From Chitinophagaceae bacterium (GTDB taxonomy: Bacteria; Bacteroidota; Bacteroidia; Chitinophagales; Chitinophagaceae), in NCBI GenBank assembly GCA_020403455.1, contig JADBXP010000002.1:1-64000 (forward strand): a stretch of DNA of 64,000 nt, given 5' to 3'. The position numbers and the translations under genes were made by a program. Positions 43,466 to 52,181 of this stretch are shown here, in pieces; the stretch's first letter is position 1, and every line of letters begins with the position of its first letter. The notes beneath the pieces were generated by a model. That model did no database searches, was not told the DNA's origin, and worked only from the letters and a program-made list of their open reading frames with translations.

Positions 43466-44638
43466 TTATTTGTATTCCATGACCGGGTGGCGTTCAAAGG
43501 GGCGATTAGGGTCGAACCAGTAACGATAGGTAATCAATCGTCGGCACTGGCTGGCACCTAAACTTTTGTAAATGTTCACCATTTTTGGATTCCATTCCCC
43601 TGCCCAACCCATTTCATATTCATCGTACCAATTGTTTTTTCTGAGCACGATGGCACATTCATAAATCAAGTAACTGTCTATTCCGAGGGATTGGAATTTG
43701 GGTACTACCCCGAAAACAAGTCCAATGAGTTTTTTATTAGTTCCTCTCCACTTCATCCAAAGAAGACGCAGTTTTTCGCTCCAGCCCATTTTCCCCTTGA
43801 AATATTTAAAATACTGGTTCAGGTCGGGAATGTTCACGAACATGGCAATGGGTTGCTCCTTGTAATAAGCAAACCAGATGACACGCGGATCCATGATAGG
43901 TTTCATTTTCCCAAACATTTTCATTACCTGCTCCAATGTAATTTCCTTTACTTCACCATGCTGTGCCCAGGCGGCGTTGTAGATGGTAACGAAGTCGGAG
44001 GCATATTTTTCGAGGTTGTTTAGTTCAATTTGTCGGGCACTGTACTCCGGTTTTTCTTTGAAACGGTCGTGTCTTTCAGCGAATCGTTGTGGCAGGGGAT
44101 CCCGCACATACATGGCATAATAATATTGATTGTAGTAATTTTTGAAACCGAAGTTTTCAAAAAGGGAAGCATAGTAAGGGGGGTTGAAAGCCATACCATA
44201 CATCGGTTCTTTATCGAATCCTTCTACCAGTAATCCCCACCATTTGTCTCTCTCTCCGAAATTGATAGGGCCGTCCATGCCAACCATTCCTTTTTCCGCC
44301 AGCCAATGCCGGGCGGTGAGGAAGAGTTGATTGGCTGCTTCCTGGTCATTGATACAATCAAAGAATCCGATACCTCCAATAGGATCATCGGTTCCACGGG
44401 TTTTGTATTTTTGGTTGGTAAAGGCAGCAATTCTTCCGCAAGTTTTTCCATGATCGTCTATTAGTAACCACTTACAACATTCTCCAAAACGAAAGGATGA
44501 ATTTTTTTTAGGGTCGAAAATATCATTCACTTCTTGTTCAAGGGGTGCGACATAGCAGGGATTGTCCCGGTTGATCAATCGGTTGAAACGCAGGAATTCC
44601 CGGGCTGTGGATGAATTATTTACTTCTACTATCTGCAT
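43466..44638 (-). CDS. GNAT-fold protein of unknown substrate
   Basis: A 390-residue protein with a tandem acetyltransferase-like layout. The first half has ECCKWLLIDDHGKTCGRIAAF and GFFDCINDQEAANQLF with GPINFGERDKWWGLLVEGF. The second half has the acetyl-CoA-loop-like GVVPKFQSLGIDSYLIYECAIVL and a C-terminal MGWAGEWNPKMVNIYKSLGA. The Q/RxxGxG/A loop is only approximate (FQSLGID), so activity is uncertain. I recall the family as a common unnamed protein in Bacteroidota. It stands alone with a TACTTTTG box 22 bp upstream. Confidence 0.75.
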   Translation of the reverse strand: MQIVEVNNSSTAREFLRFNRLINRDNPCYVAPLEQEVNDIFDPKKNSSFRFGECCKWLLIDDHGKTCGRIAAFTNQKYKTRGTDDPIGGIGFFDCINDQEAANQLFLTARHWLAEKGMVGMDGPINFGERDKWWGLLVEGFDKEPMYGMAFNPPYYASLFENFGFKNYYNQYYYAMYVRDPLPQRFAERHDRFKEKPEYSARQIELNNLEKYASDFVTIYNAAWAQHGEVKEITLEQVMKMFGKMKPIMDPRVIWFAYYKEQPIAMFVNIPDLNQYFKYFKGKMGWSEKLRLLWMKWRGTNKKLIGLVFGVVPKFQSLGIDSYLIYECAIVLRKNNWYDEYEMGWAGEWNPKMVNIYKSLGASQCRRLITYRYWFDPNRPFERHPVMEYK

Positions 44639-44660
44639 GTGGATGCGTGAATCATTTTTG

Positions 44661-44668
44661 CAAAAGTA
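44661..44668 (-). promoter_or_regulatory. Candidate -7 box TACTTTTG before the GNAT-fold gene
   Basis: Exact TAnnTTTG match on the minus strand, 22 bp before the ATG at 44638. No TTG is seen at the usual distance upstream. Confidence 0.4.
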
Positions 44669-44693
44669 CTAAATCCTGACGGCGGCCTAACAC

Positions 44694-46316
44694 TTATCGC
44701 TCAAAGAGTTTTGCTTCCATGCGGGTATCATGTCCATAAATATCTTTCCTGAAATTCAATTGGCCCTCCCTGTCAACCCAAGCCGTAAAATAAACCAATA
44801 ATACGGGCAGTCCTTTTGGCAGGGTCACCCATTGTTCTTTTTTCTGGTGCATGGCAGAATCAATCCGCTTTTCTGTCCAGCTGGGGTCTTTTCTCAGCAA
44901 ATAGGCAGCAAATTTTTTAGGTTCCCCGATACGAATACAGCCGTGGCTCAGGCTTCTGTTAGATTGTTGGAATAAGTTTCGATTCGGTGTATCATGTAAA
45001 TAAATACTATAATTATTGGGGAACAGAAACTTAACCAGTCCGAGTGAATTCCAGGGCCCCGGCAGCTGACGTATGATAGGGATTTTGCCTTTGTATCCTG
45101 TGATTTCCATGTGATTCTTGGTCAGGTAATTGGGATTTCTCGCCATGGCAGGCATAATTTCTTTGAGCACAATGCTTTCCGGAACATTCCAGTAAGGACT
45201 GAAAACAATGTACCTGAGTTGTCCACTGAAAATGGCTGAGCTGTTGGCGGCGGTTCCAACAATTACCCTCATGTCATACTTCCAGCTTAAGCTGTCATAC
45301 ACATGCATTTTAAATTCAGGTATATTGACCAGTATATAATTGGAATCATTTTCAGCAGGCAGCCATCTTACTCTTTCCAGGTTAATGAGTATTTGGCGAA
45401 TTCTTTTTTTAATGGGTACATTCAGTTCACGGATCATTTTGTTTCCAATGCTTCCATCAGGAGTTAACCCTGTTCTTTGTTGAAATTTTCGTACCGCCAG
45501 TAAAAGACTGCTATCGAAATGTTTGTCGGGTTTTTGCCCCAGCGATGTGTCACCCAGGTATTTCAGTCGTTCTTTGATAGCTAAAATTAGCTGTCCGGAA
45601 TCACCCAGGTGTAAGGTTGTAGCAGTGTTTGCCATGGTATCCGACTCAGGTTGTCGGGCCAGAGCTATGTATTTAATGAGCTCTTGTTGCAGCAGGGCAT
45701 ATTGCCGGTTCTGTAATCTGTTTTGCCGGGGATAAAGTTCTCCGGTTGCAACAGCATTTCCCAGCATCTCCGTGAGGTTGATTTTTTTTCGGGGGATGAA
45801 CCACCCTAACTCTGCCGCATTGAGATCGCTGCCCTGAAATGTCTTAGCTGAATACAAAAAGAATTGTCCGGTTATCAACAATTCGGTAGCTGTCATGCGT
45901 TCCTTCAACTGGTTAACCCCTATTTTCTTTTTTTCGAGTATCGAGTCTTTCAAGCGCTTGAGACGTGGGTTATGGAGACTGCTGTCGTCCATGTCTTGTA
46001 TATAATTATTCTCGAGGTTGATGAAGTTGAGTGCCTGTTCCGATAAGCCGGATGAATCGATCCAGGCGTACTGAAAATTCCTTTCCTTGTAAAAGTCCAT
46101 GTATTGCTCTGCGAAAGCAGCATAGCGGGTTTCTTTTGCCAGGAAGTCGCTGATCTGGCTGCTATCAAAAAATAAATTATTGAAGGAGCTGGCTGGTGTG
46201 ATGGTCGTATCGCGGGTAACCGGTAGCCTATCGCCACTGAAAAGAGTGCATTGACTGAAAAAAAATGGAATCAACAATAGCAAGGAAAAATACTTGAGTC
46301 GCATCATGTTATTCAT
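44694..46316 (-). CDS. L,D-transpeptidase (YcbB/LdtD-like) lipoprotein
   Basis: Cross-links or anchors peptidoglycan through 3-3 bonds. The 540 residues open with a lipoprotein signal (lipobox FSQC, Cys23). A scaffold domain of about 200 residues follows, then a peptidoglycan-binding repeat (LHLGDSGQLILAIKERLKYLG and AVRKFQQRTGLTPDGSIGNKMIREL). The YkuD catalytic domain ends the protein, with its site in HDTPNRNLFQQSNRSLSHGCIRIG, where Cys is the nucleophile and the HG pair is intact. The length and order match large LdtD-type enzymes. Its ATG overlaps the rsmE stop by four bases. Confidence 0.9.
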   Translation of the reverse strand: MNNMMRLKYFSLLLLIPFFFSQCTLFSGDRLPVTRDTTITPASSFNNLFFDSSQISDFLAKETRYAAFAEQYMDFYKERNFQYAWIDSSGLSEQALNFINLENNYIQDMDDSSLHNPRLKRLKDSILEKKKIGVNQLKERMTATELLITGQFFLYSAKTFQGSDLNAAELGWFIPRKKINLTEMLGNAVATGELYPRQNRLQNRQYALLQQELIKYIALARQPESDTMANTATTLHLGDSGQLILAIKERLKYLGDTSLGQKPDKHFDSSLLLAVRKFQQRTGLTPDGSIGNKMIRELNVPIKKRIRQILINLERVRWLPAENDSNYILVNIPEFKMHVYDSLSWKYDMRVIVGTAANSSAIFSGQLRYIVFSPYWNVPESIVLKEIMPAMARNPNYLTKNHMEITGYKGKIPIIRQLPGPWNSLGLVKFLFPNNYSIYLHDTPNRNLFQQSNRSLSHGCIRIGEPKKFAAYLLRKDPSWTEKRIDSAMHQKKEQWVTLPKGLPVLLVYFTAWVDREGQLNFRKDIYGHDTRMEAKLFER

Positions 46317-47032
46317 GGTGTTCTGATGTTGGAAGATTGTACCAGTAGTGTCACAGCTACCAGTCCGGCTGTTTCTGACCTCAGTCGGGTATTGCCCAGA
46401 CTGACCGGCTGATATTGGTGGGAGATAGCAGCATTGATTTCTTCTGTGGTAAAATCGCCTTCGGGTCCTATGAGAATCCTGCCCTTCCCCTGCAAACGAA
46501 AAAGTGTCAGTTCATTTTTTTCTCCTTCTGCACAGTGAGCAATCCATTGGTGCGGTTGTGGGGGCAGAGCCATCAACGCATGAAAAGGGATAGGGTCGTG
46601 GAGTTCAGGTAAAAAATATTGTCTGCTCTGTAGCATGGCTGCAACCAATATTCCCTGAAGCCGCTCTTTTCTGATTTTTGATTGTTCGGTTCTTTGGCAG
46701 ATTATGGGAATGAATCCCCGCATTCCGATTTCTGTTGCTTTTTCCAACAGCCACTCCAGTCGTTGTGGATTTTTCAGAGGTGAAAGGCACAGCGTAAGTT
46801 CAGTGGTCGGCATGCTATGTTGCACAAAGTTGGTGCACGACGCCTGTGCGGATTTTTTACCTGTGATTACTAGCGTGCCGGTGGCGGAGAGCCCTCGTCC
46901 ATTGGTGATTTCTATGGAAGAGCCTTCCCGCATACGGAGTACCTGAAGACAATGACGGACGGTATCTTCACTTAACTGAAGCAGGTCAGCATGTTCCGAT
47001 AAATTCGGTTCATAAAAAAGCGGGAGTGTCAT
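46313..47032 (-). CDS. rsmE: 16S rRNA (uracil1498-N3)-methyltransferase
   Basis: A SPOUT-class enzyme that methylates U1498 of 16S rRNA. The 239 residues show an N-terminal PUA-like part (HCLQVLRMREGSSIEITNGRG), then LCLSPLKNPQRLEWLLEKATEIG, and the trefoil-knot SAM site GRILIGPEGDFTTEEI and LGNTRLRSETAGLVAVTLL. All are family hallmarks. It forms a two-gene leftward unit with the L,D-transpeptidase. Confidence 0.94.
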   Translation of the reverse strand: MTLPLFYEPNLSEHADLLQLSEDTVRHCLQVLRMREGSSIEITNGRGLSATGTLVITGKKSAQASCTNFVQHSMPTTELTLCLSPLKNPQRLEWLLEKATEIGMRGFIPIICQRTEQSKIRKERLQGILVAAMLQSRQYFLPELHDPIPFHALMALPPQPHQWIAHCAEGEKNELTLFRLQGKGRILIGPEGDFTTEEINAAISHQYQPVSLGNTRLRSETAGLVAVTLLVQSSNIRTP

Positions 47033-47075
47033 GCCTGTAAAAATAATACTTAAGCAAAGGATAGTTGCCTACTTC

Positions 47076-48653
47076 TTAAAATGGCCTGGCATCATCGATT
47101 CCTTCATCGAAATTCGAATCATTCATCCGGCTGCCTTTTTCAACGAAAAGCTTGGCGCCCCCTTCAGTACCCGACCCGATCGGACTACCGGGAGGTCGTA
47201 TTCCAACGGAACCCCAGTTTCCTCCACCCTTGTTCATGTCATTGGGGTCATCTTCGAATTTCTGAATTCCTAAATTGGCGCGCAGGTTAACATGATCCAA
47301 CTCACCATTTCTGTGCTTGGCAATTCTTATTTGAACCATTCCCTCAGTACTTTCCCCCAGCTCATTGGTTTTGATGTCATGGTATTCAGGGCGATAAATG
47401 AACATAACCATATCAGCATCTTGTTCAATAGCACCCGATTCCCGCAGGTCACTCAGTTGAGGAGTTTTGCTTTCCTTCCTGGTTTCAACGGCACGACTTA
47501 ACTGACTCAGTGCGATGATAGGAATGTTCAATTCTTTGGCGAGCGCTTTTAGGTTGCGAGAGATACTACTGATTTCCTGTTCCCGGTTGGTATTCCTATC
47601 GGTCATACCGGCCATGAGCTGTAAATAGTCGATGATAATTAGACCTACTTTGTTCTTGTTCACCAGGCGACGCGCCTTGGCTCTGAACTCGAAAATATTC
47701 AGGGAAGCAGTATCATCAATAAAAATTGGTGCAGATTCCAAGCGCTTGATACCGCGGGTGAGCAACTGCTCATATTCATAATTCTCCAGTTTGCCCCGCG
47801 TAATTTTTTTCATATCAATCTCACTTTCTGCGCTGAGAATACGCATCACCAATTGCGAAGCACTCATCTCCAAAGAGAAAAAACCTACCGGAACCGGTCG
47901 GGTAGGGTGCAGGGCTGCGTTGCGAGCCAGGTTCAAGGCAAAAGCTGTTTTACCTACCGAGGGACGTGCTGCGAGAATAATAAGGTCGGTGGGCTGCCAG
48001 CCGAATGTGATTTTATCGAGCTTGGTGAAACCACTGGGTACCCCGGAAATATCTTCCGTCTTGGTCCGGAGCATATCGATTCTCGTCAGTGTTTCTGCGA
48101 TCGCATCACCAATTTCGGTAAAATTTTTCTTCAGGTAATTGTTGGTGATATGAAACATCTTGGCCTCACTTTCATCGAGTAAGTCAAAAACATCGGTGCT
48201 GTCTTCATAAGCAGAACCAATGATCTCCCCACTGATGCGAATCAATTCCCGTTGTATGAATTTTTCCAGAATGATGCGGGCATGTGTTTCAATATTTGCA
48301 GAGGAAACAACCGAATTGGTAAGACGAGTCAGGTAATAAGCACCCCCTACCTGGTCCAGTACTTCCTGCGTTTTCAATTCTTCCACAACCGTTAGCAGGT
48401 CAATAGGCATGTTTTTTTGCTGCAATTCATGCATGGCGCGGAAGATGATCTGGTTGGCTTCCGTATAAAAACATTCCGGCTTAAGAATTTCAGTTACCGT
48501 GTCATAGGCACTTTTTTCCAACATGATGGCACCGAGTACCGCCTGTTCCAGGTCTCTTGCCTGCGGCGGAACTTTGCCATACAACAGCGGAGAGGTATCA
48601 GTTACACCCGCTTTTCTTCTTGTTCTGTCTTTTTTGATCGGAGAGAGATCCAT
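47076..48653 (-). CDS. dnaB: Replicative DNA helicase
   Basis: Hexameric fork helicase. ATG 48653 gives 525 residues with a basic head of about 20 residues. The N-terminal collar (KVPPQARDLEQAVLGAIMLEKSAYD) and the RecA-like core follow: FTKLDKITFGWQPTDLIILAARPSVGKTAFALNLARNAA with Walker A, FFSLEMSASQLVMRIL, IIIDYLQLMAG and PIIALSQLSRAVE, then RPEYHD near the end. The Gly/Asn-rich tail holds no inteins or insertions. GTG 48656 is one codon upstream. The 320-bp gap upstream contains dyad and DnaA-box-like elements. Confidence 0.95.
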   Translation of the reverse strand: MDLSPIKKDRTRRKAGVTDTSPLLYGKVPPQARDLEQAVLGAIMLEKSAYDTVTEILKPECFYTEANQIIFRAMHELQQKNMPIDLLTVVEELKTQEVLDQVGGAYYLTRLTNSVVSSANIETHARIILEKFIQRELIRISGEIIGSAYEDSTDVFDLLDESEAKMFHITNNYLKKNFTEIGDAIAETLTRIDMLRTKTEDISGVPSGFTKLDKITFGWQPTDLIILAARPSVGKTAFALNLARNAALHPTRPVPVGFFSLEMSASQLVMRILSAESEIDMKKITRGKLENYEYEQLLTRGIKRLESAPIFIDDTASLNIFEFRAKARRLVNKNKVGLIIIDYLQLMAGMTDRNTNREQEISSISRNLKALAKELNIPIIALSQLSRAVETRKESKTPQLSDLRESGAIEQDADMVMFIYRPEYHDIKTNELGESTEGMVQIRIAKHRNGELDHVNLRANLGIQKFEDDPNDMNKGGGNWGSVGIRPPGSPIGSGTEGGAKLFVEKGSRMNDSNFDEGIDDARPF

Positions 48654-48656
48654 CAC

Positions 48657-48976
48657 ACTTCTATTCAGTCTTTCAATAAATGGGTTAAGTACCGCGACAA
48701 CTTCCCATCAGGTCGGTCAGTCGTAGATACCGGACAGCGAATATAGACCGAACGCGGCGGGGGATGAAATTATTTTCGCCAATATTTCTTTCACAGCTTT
48801 TACACGCTATATGCACAGAATTGTGCCGGCTATCCACCACAATTCAGCAGTTATTCACTTTTTTATGCGCCTGTACCAAATGAAGGGAAATTTCCAGCTT
48901 CCGCTTTGATTTTTCTCATCAAAGTGGGCATCCGGCAATATTCATGTATTTTTGGCCTCCTTATAAAGAAAGAAAA
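48657..48976. promoter_or_regulatory. dnaB/pheT divergent intergenic region with dyad and DnaA-box-like sites
   Basis: No gene. GAATTGTG (48818-48825) and CACAATTC (48838-48845) form an 8-bp inverted repeat around 12 bp that include CTATCCACC. TTATTCACT (48851-48859) follows at once and differs at one base from the DnaA box TTATNCACA; CTATCCACC (48830-48838) differs at two. TATTTTTG (48947-48954) is a -7-like box 22 bp before the pheT ATG. The rest shows no clear structure. Confidence 0.4.
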
Positions 48977-51385
48977 ATGACCATCAGTTACAATTGGTTA
49001 ATGGATTATTTACCCGAGTTGCCCGAACCGGAAAAGCTCTCTCATATTCTCACGTCCATTGGTTTGGAAGTGGAAGAAATGAATAGGTATGAAAGTGTGC
49101 GCGGCGGACTTAACGGGTTGTTAGTAGGAGAAGTACGCGATTGCCAGCCACATCCCAATGCCGATAAGTTGAAAGTTACGAAAGTGAGCATCGGCGGTGC
49201 GGAAGACTTACAAATTGTTTGTGGAGCTTCGAATGTAGCCGCTGGTCAGAAAGTGGTGGTTGCTATGGTAGGAGCTACTATTTATCCTGTTAATGGAGAC
49301 CCTTTAACCCTTCGGAAAGCAGCTATCAGAAAAGTAGACAGTGAGGGCATGCTTTGCGCGGAAGATGAAATAGGAGTAGGGAATTCACACGACGGCATAA
49401 TGGTACTTCCGAATAACCTAGTTCCCGGCACCCCCTTATCGGAAGTATTTCCTGTTTACACGGATTGGATCTATACCATCGGTCTCACACCCAATCGCAT
49501 GGACGCCATGAGTCATGCTGGTGTTGCCCGGGATGTTAGTGCTTACCTTACACATCATATTCGGGAGACGAAGGTGCAGCATGTTGCAGCCAACGGATTC
49601 AAATCAGATCTTCCCGACACACCTATTTCTGTTAAAGTAATTGATTCTGCTGCATGCCCGCGATATGCCGGAGTCTCCCTGCGGGGTGTTCGGGTAGGGG
49701 CCTCCCCCGAGTGGCTGAAAAATCGATTGGTGGCCATTGGTCAGCGCCCCATCAACAACATAGTTGACATCACCAACTTCATACTGCATGACACCGGTCA
49801 ACCTTTGCACGCTTTTGATGCCGATGCGATTGAGGGCAATGAAGTGATTGTTCAACAACTGCCGGAGGGAACTCCTTTCATAACATTAGATGACAAGGAA
49901 AGGAAACTCAGTAAAGATGATCTCATGATCTGCAATGCCAATGGCCCTATGTGCATCGGTGGTGTATTCGGGGGCAAACACAGCGGCGTTAGCGCAACAA
50001 CAACACGCATCTTCCTGGAAAGCGCCTGGTTTCACCCGGCTGGAATTCGCAAGACCTCCTTGCGCCATGAATTGCGGACAGATGCGGCCACCCGCTTTGA
50101 AAAAGGCGTGGATATTTCACAAACAGTGAACGTTCTTAAACGAGCTGCATTGTTGATCAAAGAGGTAGCAGGAGGAGTGATAGAAGGAGAAATCATAGAT
50201 GTATATCCTCACCCCGTAGAAAAAAAGGAAGTTGGTCTGAAGTACCACTATTTAAAAAAATTAAGCGGAAAGAATTATCACCACGAGGCAGTGAAAAAAA
50301 TCATGAGCAGTCTGGGTTTCGAAGTGGTTCGCGAGGGAATGGATGAAATTCGTTTTTCTGTGCCCTTACACAAAACCGATATTTCCTTACCCGCGGATCT
50401 GGTGGAAGAGATTGTTCGGATTGATGGTCTTGATAACATCGAAATTCCCTCTGTCATTAGTATAAGTCCATCACTCGATCCACTTGCTGTTAAAGAGCGG
50501 TTGAAAGAAAAGATGGCCAATTATCTTTCCGGCAGGGGAGGGATGGAAATATGCACCAACTCTATCACCAACAGCAAGTATTACTCAGAGGAGGAAAAAT
50601 TAACCGGGGTGGCCATGATCAACAGCCTCAGTGCAGACCTGGATTGGATGCGCCCCTCTATGTTAGAAACCGGACTGGAGGTTATATCTTACAATATTAA
50701 CCGCAAGAACAACCGGTTATTTTTATTCGAGTGGGGGAAGACATATCATACCACACCGCAAAAGGGCTACCTGGAAACAGAACACCTAGCTGTTTTTCTA
50801 ACGGGAGATCGAACAGCTGAGCACTGGCAGGACAAGCCGGTAGCTACTGATTATTATTTTGCCAATGGAATTGCATCCGGATTGATCGGTTGTCTGGGAA
50901 TGACACCACAATTTCAACCCGGAAACAATGGCACCACCAAGATTAGTATAGGTGGGCGAGAGGTTGGGTCTATACTTGAAGTACCAACAAAAAAATTATC
51001 CTCCTTTGACATCCGGCAGCCGGTAATCATGGTTGATTTGCTCCTTCCTGAACTGATGGAGTTACAGGAAGCAAACCGCATACGTTACAAGGAAGTAAAC
51101 AAATTCCCCGTTGTACAGCGCGATCTTTCGATGGTGGTCGATGCCAGCAAAACCTACGGTGAAATGGAGGTCGCTGTTGCTTCTCTCGAATTGCCATTGC
51201 TCAAACAGCATCGATTATTCGATGTCTTCGAAAGTGAAAAGCTCGGAAAAGGGAAAAAGTCAATGGCCATGAGTTTCTTTTTCTCAGATGAAGAAAAAAC
51301 GCTCACCGATAAAGAGGTAGATAAAATGATGGGACAAATCATTGCGCGCCTGGAAAAGTCTGTGGCGGCAGAAATCAGAAAATAA
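48977..51385 (+). CDS. pheT: Phenylalanyl-tRNA synthetase beta subunit
   Basis: Charges tRNA-Phe together with PheS, which is not in the window. ATG 48977 (MTISYNWLMDYLPEL) gives 802 residues, the family length. The tRNA-binding EMAP/OB domain is at about 40-155 (PHPNADKLKVTKVS and LQIVCGASN). The B3/4 editing domain (VKVIDSAACPRYAGVSLRGV; RPINNIVDITNFILHDTGQPLHAFD), the B5 domain, the catalytic-like domain and the C-terminal ferredoxin-fold anticodon-binding domain (VNKFPVVQRDLSMVVD; SMAMSFFFSDEEKTLTD) follow. It is followed 28 bp later by the coiled-coil gene. Confidence 0.95.
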   Translation: MTISYNWLMDYLPELPEPEKLSHILTSIGLEVEEMNRYESVRGGLNGLLVGEVRDCQPHPNADKLKVTKVSIGGAEDLQIVCGASNVAAGQKVVVAMVGATIYPVNGDPLTLRKAAIRKVDSEGMLCAEDEIGVGNSHDGIMVLPNNLVPGTPLSEVFPVYTDWIYTIGLTPNRMDAMSHAGVARDVSAYLTHHIRETKVQHVAANGFKSDLPDTPISVKVIDSAACPRYAGVSLRGVRVGASPEWLKNRLVAIGQRPINNIVDITNFILHDTGQPLHAFDADAIEGNEVIVQQLPEGTPFITLDDKERKLSKDDLMICNANGPMCIGGVFGGKHSGVSATTTRIFLESAWFHPAGIRKTSLRHELRTDAATRFEKGVDISQTVNVLKRAALLIKEVAGGVIEGEIIDVYPHPVEKKEVGLKYHYLKKLSGKNYHHEAVKKIMSSLGFEVVREGMDEIRFSVPLHKTDISLPADLVEEIVRIDGLDNIEIPSVISISPSLDPLAVKERLKEKMANYLSGRGGMEICTNSITNSKYYSEEEKLTGVAMINSLSADLDWMRPSMLETGLEVISYNINRKNNRLFLFEWGKTYHTTPQKGYLETEHLAVFLTGDRTAEHWQDKPVATDYYFANGIASGLIGCLGMTPQFQPGNNGTTKISIGGREVGSILEVPTKKLSSFDIRQPVIMVDLLLPELMELQEANRIRYKEVNKFPVVQRDLSMVVDASKTYGEMEVAVASLELPLLKQHRLFDVFESEKLGKGKKSMAMSFFFSDEEKTLTDKEVDKMMGQIIARLEKSVAAEIRK

Positions 51386-51413
51386 TCCGATATTCAGCAT
51401 AGAATTTTTGGCA

Positions 51414-51701
51414 ATGACTTCATTACAACAACAGATAAATCAGTTGAAGTTGCAGGTTCGGCAACTGGTAACTCAACACGTAAAGTTGCAAAAGGAGACA
51501 AGTCGGCTACAACTGGAACTAGATAAAAAAGAAAAGCAACTGGCTGCCAAAGATTTGCAATTGTCACAACTGCAACCACATGCCGATGCTGTTCGATTAG
51601 AAGCAGGACTTTTGCATGACGATGAGAAAAAAGAACTGACCAAAAGAATCGATGCCTACATCAAAGAGATTGATCAGTGTTTGGCACTGTTAAACCAGTA
51701 A
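51414..51701 (+). CDS. Small coiled-coil protein upstream of zapA (ZapB-like candidate)
   Basis: A 95-residue protein, almost entirely a heptad-repeat coiled coil: LQQQINQLKLQVRQLVTQHVKLQKE, continuing to LQLSQLQPHADAVRLE, then an acidic Lys/Glu helix and LTKRIDAYIKEIDQCLALLNQ. It ends two bases before the zapA ATG, so the two are coupled. By position and shape it may serve ZapA or the division ring as a ZapB-type partner; this is inference, as sequence alone cannot separate coiled coils. Start ATG 51414 lies 28 bp after pheT; an earlier frame overlapping pheT is not supported. Confidence 0.8.
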   Translation: MTSLQQQINQLKLQVRQLVTQHVKLQKETSRLQLELDKKEKQLAAKDLQLSQLQPHADAVRLEAGLLHDDEKKELTKRIDAYIKEIDQCLALLNQ

Positions 51702-51703
51702 TT

Positions 51704-52000
51704 ATGGATGAACTGATTCCGATTAATGTAGTAATAGCCGACAGAACTTACAGGATTCGTGTTGAGAAAAATGATGAAGAGAAAGTGCGGAAGACTGCCA
51801 ACCTGATCAATCAAAAGATCGCTGAGTTCAAGGTTCAGTTTGCAGGCAAGGATATGCAGGATTTTGTATCTATGGCACTGTTGTGGTTTGCAACAGAACA
51901 GGGTGATGAAACTGATATTGTTTTGCAACAAGAAGCCGCTCTGCAAGAACTTTCTGATATGGAACAACTCATCCGCCAGACCCTGCAAACTCCTTCCTAA
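51704..52000 (+). CDS. zapA: Cell division protein ZapA
   Basis: Bundles FtsZ filaments at the division ring. ATG 51704 gives 98 residues with the ZapA layout: a beta hairpin head (IPINVVIADRTYRIRVEKNDEEKVRKTANLINQKI), then DMQDFVSMALLWFATEQ and a C-terminal helix for dimerisation. It starts 2 bp after the coiled-coil gene and precedes rny, an order I recall from other Bacteroidota. Confidence 0.88.
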   Translation: MDELIPINVVIADRTYRIRVEKNDEEKVRKTANLINQKIAEFKVQFAGKDMQDFVSMALLWFATEQGDETDIVLQQEAALQELSDMEQLIRQTLQTPS

Positions 52001-52010
52001 TCCTGTACCT

Positions 52011-52028
52011 GGAGGTATCAGTACCCCC
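52011..52028 (+). terminator. Weak hairpin after zapA
   Basis: GGAGGTA-TCAG-TACCCCC with one A/C mismatch, 11 bp after the zapA stop; only ATTTT follows, so termination would be partial at best. Confidence 0.25.
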
Positions 52029-52097
52029 ATTTTCACCCATTTATCCCGGTTTCCGGCAAGAACCTCACTTGGTTCAATAATTATTCATTATATTAAG

Positions 52098-52105
52098 TAT
52101 CTTTG
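52098..52105 (+). promoter_or_regulatory. Candidate -7 box TATCTTTG before rny
   Basis: Exact TAnnTTTG match, 76 bp before the rny ATG. TTG at 52069-52071 is 26 bp away, longer than the usual spacing, so only the -7 element is well supported. Confidence 0.45.
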
Positions 52106-52181
52106 TAGACATTCCTTTCTATAGATATGGAAAAAATGTATATGTATACGATTGTGAAAACCTTAAAAAATTGCCTATCTC

